Part shown: in pieces, positions 58,677 to 64,000 of the stretch
How the letters are laid out: each line of letters begins with the position of its first letter
How positions within the stretch are numbered: position 1 is the first letter of the stretch
DNA from: Diatrype stigma
Taxonomy: Eukaryota > Ascomycota > Sordariomycetes > Xylariales > Diatrypaceae
Direction of reading: 5' to 3'
Length of the DNA: 64,000 nucleotides
Assembly: GCA_022225965.2 (NCBI GenBank)
Contig: JAKJXP020000059.1
Location: 186,001 to 250,000 of the forward strand
The notes under the pieces: generated by a model
The model's database searches: none
What the model was told of the DNA's origin: nothing
The model's input: the letters and a program-made list of their open reading frames with translations, nothing else
Translations under genes and position numbers: made by a program

Positions 58677-61183
58677 CTAACGCCAATACACCGAAGAGTG
58701 GTAATGCGCGGCGCTATTGGTCCTCACTAATTCAATCCTCCCCTCCCAATGTTCCGGGGTGGCCTTGGTCTTCAGGCGATACTCCTTGATGGCCGCTGCG
58801 ACGTCGCGGAAGTGAGCTGACGCTGAGTCTTTCAAGGCAGCCGGGAGGTTTTTAGGAAACACAATGGCGTCCCACGCACCATGGAAGATATAGGAGAAAG
58901 GCGGGACCCCAGCCGCGACATGGTCTGGAGTTGCAGGCCCTATATCTGTGCGGAGACTTGGGTCTTGTATATTCCACATGTACTCATTCACTGCCGCATG
59001 TGTTCCGACTTGTCCGGAACCTACCCATACAGGAACAGTATCTCCTGAAGACAGACCCGAATCTGACTGATGGCAGTATAGATACTCTGATTTCAGGCTG
59101 GAGTATGGGTATGATTCTAAGCGACGGCCAGTCTTGAATCCAGCATACAGTTCAGGTGTCTTGAATTCACTGTCAAAATAGCCGTATATGGGGAAGTTGT
59201 TATTCTTGTTCCTTGAGGTAATTCCTCCCGAGTCCTCTTCAAAGAAGCCCAACGTCTCCTCGCTAAAACCGTCGTGTCCAGGATCAAGAAGTGCATCGAA
59301 GTCAACATCGCCAGCCACTGAGTTGCCAGATAGATCATCGGAGAAAACAGGCTCTAACTCAAGACGTAGCACTCGGAGACCACTAAGTATTGCTCTGCGA
59401 TGAGTGCTTAATGTTATCCGTGCATCCCTGATACCTTTTTGTTGGGCAGACAGAAGGGCTAGGAATCGTTTCAACTGCTCAATCACTGGCCCGATCGAGC
59501 GAGATGGTATGTCGGTCAATGTTAGCGATATTAGTCGAGGGTTCATATCTGGTGCGAATGCCTGTGGATACGCGCGGCGGATGTTCCTATAAAAAGTACT
59601 TTCTGCAAGCCGCCGAGCCGTGGCTACAGGGAGTCCCTCAGCGACCAATGTTGGAACCTGTGTGGCAAGAGAATGATGCACACGTAGCGACTGAAGGTTC
59701 GAGGAGATGACAGGTCGGAAAAGATGTGCAGAGCCTATCAATCCAACCACACGTGGTGTCTTCCGGTGATGGTCACGCTGTGACGGAGGGGGGGTATGCA
59801 AGCATGCATCGCACTCGAAATGCTCCAGACGGCCTAAAGACGAACGAAGAAGTTTCCCAACCCCAGAAGAAGTGAGTCTGTTCTTATTCAAATATAGGTG
59901 TGTAAGCCCTCCTGTCCCAGAACGAACCTTAGTATGCAATGGTAAGGGGGTATTGGCTGCGGTAGTAAGAGCGTCGCCTAAGAGTTCCAGCTTGATCGCG
60001 CTTGTGTCATCCTTTTTCAACCGACCAAGCCCATCACCCCGAGCTGTCTGCCATTCCTGGAGTTCTGCATGATCAGCCCTTCTCGAGTATACTGGAGCAT
60101 CCGCGAGGTGTCTTTCAGGATGGGTGAAAGTTGCGCTGGATTCTGAGTCCTGGATGAACTCAAAAGGCCCATATGCGCGACTTCCGATGTTCCTTCGCAA
60201 GACTAGTTTGCCTTCTTTCTGGAAATGAGCATCCGTATGGAATGACATTGATGAAAAACAATGGGAAACAAGATCATCGACGATTCCGTCCGTGAGCTTG
60301 TTGTCACTTATATCAAGGCTCCACAACTGACGGCGAAAGCTTTGGAACAATGCCCTTGCAGATGCATCATCTATCTCACGCCCCCGGACTTTCAAGATAC
60401 GGAGCTCTGGGAGATACTGGGGATTTAGAGATGCTAGCACCGCGGTTTTGATTGACCCAGGGACGTACGATACATCGAGGTAGACGAGCTCCCTGAAGTA
60501 GGTTGAAGTGAAATACTTAGAAGCTATCTCCTGAGGACATCGAGCAATATCGAAGAGTTGCAGGGAAGCTATGGTTCTAGTCTCTGAGTTTGGACGAGAC
60601 AGTGATCCCGGATCGAGCTCGGGATGGCCATCCAATAACAAGCAGATGAGATTCGGGAAGATCTCAGGGATGTCCCTAAAACTCTCCGAGATGGCCCTTT
60701 CACTTGCTTCGGTGGAGTATAGGCCCGAGGCTCGCAAGGCGAAATCTCGGAAGTCCAGTGAGCGGACAAGTGAACGGGTTTCAAGCCTGACAGATGCCAT
60801 ATGCTTATAGATGAAACGGCGGTACCAAATGAGATCTGGGCAAGATTAATCTTGATCCTCTAATATTTATTGATCCGTTGACACATGGCGACGTTTGGCA
60901 TCGGGCTTGATACTTCCCACGTGTCATGCAGCTAAGGGATCCAGGGGGGTCTGCGCATGACCAACTTGACCGACAAGCGCACGTACTTACCGTCATTGGG
61001 GTCTAACCCAAGTTGCCTCACAGTGACCAACGGGTCTTGCCAGAGGCGAGGTGCAAACTGTTGGTAGAATCGCCAATCTACTAGACAGCATTGTCGCCAG
61101 CTAGTAGGAGGAACGAAAGGGGCGACCAAACTCAGCCAGTCAGGGCCAGAGACGGCCTCTGCATACGACGGCAGTGCCTCCAT
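58677..61183 (-). CDS. Large F-box/leucine-rich-repeat-like fungal protein
   Basis: Two exons on the minus strand, 61183-60991 and 60835-58677, encode 783 aa (phase 1/2). The N-terminus (DWLSLVAPFVPPTSWRQCCLV, then WRFYQQFAPRLWQDPL) looks like a divergent F-box. The joined segment DDLIWYRRFIYKHMASVRLE is family-like and supports the intron. Leucine-rich repeats follow: LYSTEASERAISESFRDIPE leads into IFPNLICLLLDGHPEL, and later ones are ELVYLDVSYVPGSI, ELRILKVRG, QLWSLDISDNKLTDG and LTHLYLNKNRLTSSGVGKLL. The C-terminal half is conserved fungal sequence of unknown fold. If the F-box is real the protein would recruit substrates to an SCF ubiquitin ligase; that is inference. I know similar uncharacterised proteins in other moulds but no studied one. 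Confidence 0.82.
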
Positions 61184-64000
61184 CGTTGTTACGATGACAG
61201 CAGATGCTGATTGAAATGAGCGAAAGTCGCGGAGAAGAAACGCTTAACACATGGTAATTTCGATTGGCCGTGGTCACTAGAGCCCGATTGAGTGGCCATT
61301 CATATAAGATGTACGATGTAAGATCAGAAAATGTAAAATGTAAGAAGGCAAGTTCAACAACTCCCACCCGTGGACCTGCACCTGCACCTGCACCTGACTG
61401 CGGTGGCTTAGCTTTGATGTCATAGCTGAAGGTTCCAGGCCACCCAATTACATCGGGCTAAGGGACACTGCCACACTAAGCCCTGCCTCGGTGGCTAGGC
61501 AGACATACTTACTAACTCCCTATGCCGGTTAGGCAATGGCTATATGCACATATGCATACTGATGACAAAATCGGCTATATCGACAATATCTTTCACTATG
61601 AACCTACGAGACTATGGCCATCTTCTAATCCTATCGACTAATTCTATTTTGTTCCAGGATTTCCGACATGTCGGGTCTGATTAGTGTATATATATATATA
61701 TATATATATGCGTGTGTATGGATATCATTCACAGCGGACAATAATAGCGCAGACAAATGTCATCAGTCATCTGTTAGCACTGAGCAGCAGACCCCTACCT
61801 AATAATAATACTGCAACTCAGCCTTAGGTGTAAGCCAACTGCGGAAATCTTGTAACTGGGTAACTAGGAGGCAACACCCAATTCTATATATGTTTGTGAA
61901 ACACTGTTTTACAGGCGTCCTCTGGGTCATGTGCAGGCTTTATCATCCTTGGAAAGATATCTGTGCCGAATGATTGGCATGCCCACAATCTGTCGTCATC
62001 ACTATCATCGTATACTGATGACTAAAAGGCGTTAATCGGCCATGCTAATGTGTCAAAACCAATCATCTTATGCATATATAAGCGTAACATCAAGCTTAGA
62101 GTATCTCTTAGTATATTGTATTACGCTGTGTATATCTACCTGCTAGCTTTCATCTCATGCGGCCATGCCTCTAAATGACTCCGGTGTTCACTGCCCGTTC
62201 ACAGTCGTGATCACTTTCCAGTTCTATTACTAAAGATAAGTAGTCTTAAATATTGCTGTGTCGAAACCAACAGCGTCAGCTTTTGCCAGGACGAGTTGTC
62301 CCTAAGGCATTCTCTCTTTGCACTGAAGCCAACGATGACACTCATAGCGTACAGAAACTAATTACGAAACTGGCACTTGTGCTATGTAATATCGTTAGGT
62401 CCTGGGGCTACATCAGAAAAAACAAACAGTGAGCAGAATATATTGACGTTTAGGAGGGGCTCTGGATGACGGCGTGTAACTGCAGTGGCCGAAATAAGCT
62501 TTTTGTCCGAACATGGTCATACGAAACTATAGTGCCGTGATAGACCTTTCTCCGGATCCTCCTACCAATGGAAATGGCGCACTTGTCGAGTGCGTAACAC
62601 AGTTGGGCATTGGCGCCGTTAGGCTGAGGCGTTTTCCGCACAGGAGAATCAGACACGTTCTCTCCCTCGGGAATAGCAACGTCAACTATTAATCATCAGG
62701 TTCTTGGTCGCCCGCAACGGGACGTCTCTTCTACTAGGATGGCCGGTTGCGATGTAACTCTTGGCAACAAAATAAATAAATGAAGACGGATGTGATAAGT
62801 GAGAACTCGTACCTCTATACCTACAAGCCCTCGTACCTGAGTTCCAAATCCATCGAACTAGTGGTGGCTCATCCTGTGCCCCGGAAGTGCTAGTAACCGA
62901 CTAGTCGCCAAAGCAACGGGACTGACAAGTCACTAGATCTCACGGCACGAACTGCTGTGCTCAATTCCTCGTTGTTTCCGCTTTATATAGTACCCAGGCG
63001 ATTCGGTTCTTGTAGGCCAGGGCCCTCTGGACTGGGCTAGAGAGCTTCGCTGTGATAGATTGCAAGCTTAGGGAAGTATGGCTTATAGCTAAGCCACCCT
63101 GGAGAGACGAATCGAGCCCCACGGGTTATAAAAAGCATTCGACTAGAAGCTGTATCGTATAATACCAACATGTATTTGTGTGAGCTCTAGCTTAGCGTAG
63201 GCGGAGGGTAGGCCGAACCAATGAACCAATGCAGACTCCAGAGCTCGGAACCTTTGAGCTTCATGTACGTCAAGGACCCTTTGTTTCTTGTGCTCCCTCT
63301 TATCAGATCGGTCCCGAAATGGTAAACGGGTAGCTATTTCAGATAGAGTGTGCCAGTTGGTGTGCGTAACAGTAAAATGACACCAGCAGAGGTGGACGTT
63401 TGAGGGTCTGCAGATGCTGTTAGGAAGTTATAAACTATTGTTAACATGGATAACCTGGTTGGAAGATGGATTAGTCTGGCATTATTAATACGCACCCGTC
63501 CGTCCGGCCCTGTCAAGTGTTGGCTCACTGGGCAACCCGAGCCAAGGGACCGGGGCGGACTCGGGGTCAGAAGACTGGCCGTGAAATGAGACTGCGTAAT
63601 AAGCGTCAGTGATCGTAGAATTCTACATAGGCTCCGGCGAGGCTCTCCTTGTTTCCAGCCCCGACCGAGACCGAGACTTTCGTGCCGAGGCACTTCCCAG
63701 CAAGCTTAACTGAAAGGGTGATGAACAGGCCGCAATGATCAGCGCCGGCTGAACAGAATGAGACGAGGGTTCTTTCAGTCAGAGCCACTAAAGCCGGCCG
63801 GATCAGGTGAGAGGAAATGGGGATTGTGGGACACGACGAAATTACTCAATCCGGACCCCGACCCCCAAGGCTGAACCCAGGCTGGACCCAAACTGCCGGG
63901 CTCGACCAAGACGTGTGCCAAGCCCGCCCTCACTGCAGCTCCCACCGCCTTCTACTGCTAAAGTTATACGACTAGCCCCGATACGCTTATGCGGTTGGCT
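61184..64000. other. Gene-poor right end of the window
   Basis: No gene supported. Repeats: four copies of CCTGCA (61374-61396) and a TA run (61686-61709). A minus-strand stretch (63606-63788) has a protein-like end (LAGKCLGTKVSVSVGAGNK) but no convincing start, splice partner or family, so it is not called. Confidence 0.4.
61686..61709. repeat. (TA)n microsatellite
   Basis: About 24 bases of TA dinucleotide repeat in gene-free DNA. Confidence 0.9.

Noticed and set aside
57781..58686. Minus-strand frame opposite the GH12 gene
   Set aside because: Crosses the poly-T tract as a lysine run and is antisense to a clear enzyme gene.
63606..63788. Possible C-terminal exon on the minus strand
   Set aside because: Begins with GTG in this frame; no upstream exon with matching phase and no family recognised before the window ends.

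Overview
The window looks like chromosomal DNA of a filamentous ascomycete (Pezizomycotina, probably Sordariomycetes). Genes carry several short introns (about 49-90 bp in most cases) with GTRNGT-type donors and CTAAC/CTGAC-like branch sites. Intergenic DNA is rich in short microsatellites. The gene content (a PTH11/rhodopsin-type receptor, a CYP, GH12 and GH28 enzymes, a nitroalkane oxidase-like flavoprotein, a C2H2 regulator) is typical of a plant-associated or saprotrophic mould. No rRNA, tRNA, CRISPR array, intact transposon or secondary-metabolite synthase was seen. Gene models were rebuilt by hand; in every one the splice phases add up to a whole number of codons.

Layout. 0.7-8.3 kb: cytochrome b5, TFIIE beta, and a DsbA/FrnE-like oxidoreductase with a long low-complexity insert. 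11.9-13.5 kb: a four-finger C2H2 transcription factor (minus strand), followed by about 13.5 kb with no supportable gene (13.45-27.0 kb) but many short repeats. 27.0-36.9 kb: a compact housekeeping block with two RING proteins, a small probable mitochondrial protein, a CPPC thioredoxin, a presequence-bearing SDR and an exonuclease III-type nuclease with a 16-nt homopolymer just after its start codon. 37.4-50.2 kb: an accessory block with a P450, a rhodopsin-fold membrane protein, a nitroalkane oxidase-like enzyme, a nitronate monooxygenase gene interrupted by one in-frame TAG, and an exo-polygalacturonase. 52.0-61.2 kb: mitochondrial phosphate carrier, a second SDR, a GH12 endoglucanase and an F-box/LRR-like protein. 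61.2-64 kb: no supportable gene.

The most interesting feature is the divergent pair at 43.5-48.2 kb. A flavoprotein of the acyl-CoA dehydrogenase fold carries the FDGGN catalytic-aspartate signature of nitroalkane oxidase, and it faces a nitronate monooxygenase gene across about 1.9 kb. The first enzyme class acts on neutral nitroalkanes and the second on their nitronate anions, so together they would form a nitro-compound detoxification or nitrogen-scavenging island. The monooxygenase partner has intact splice sites and frame throughout except for one TAG directly after the active-site GGH, which suggests very recent inactivation, readthrough, or a sequence error.
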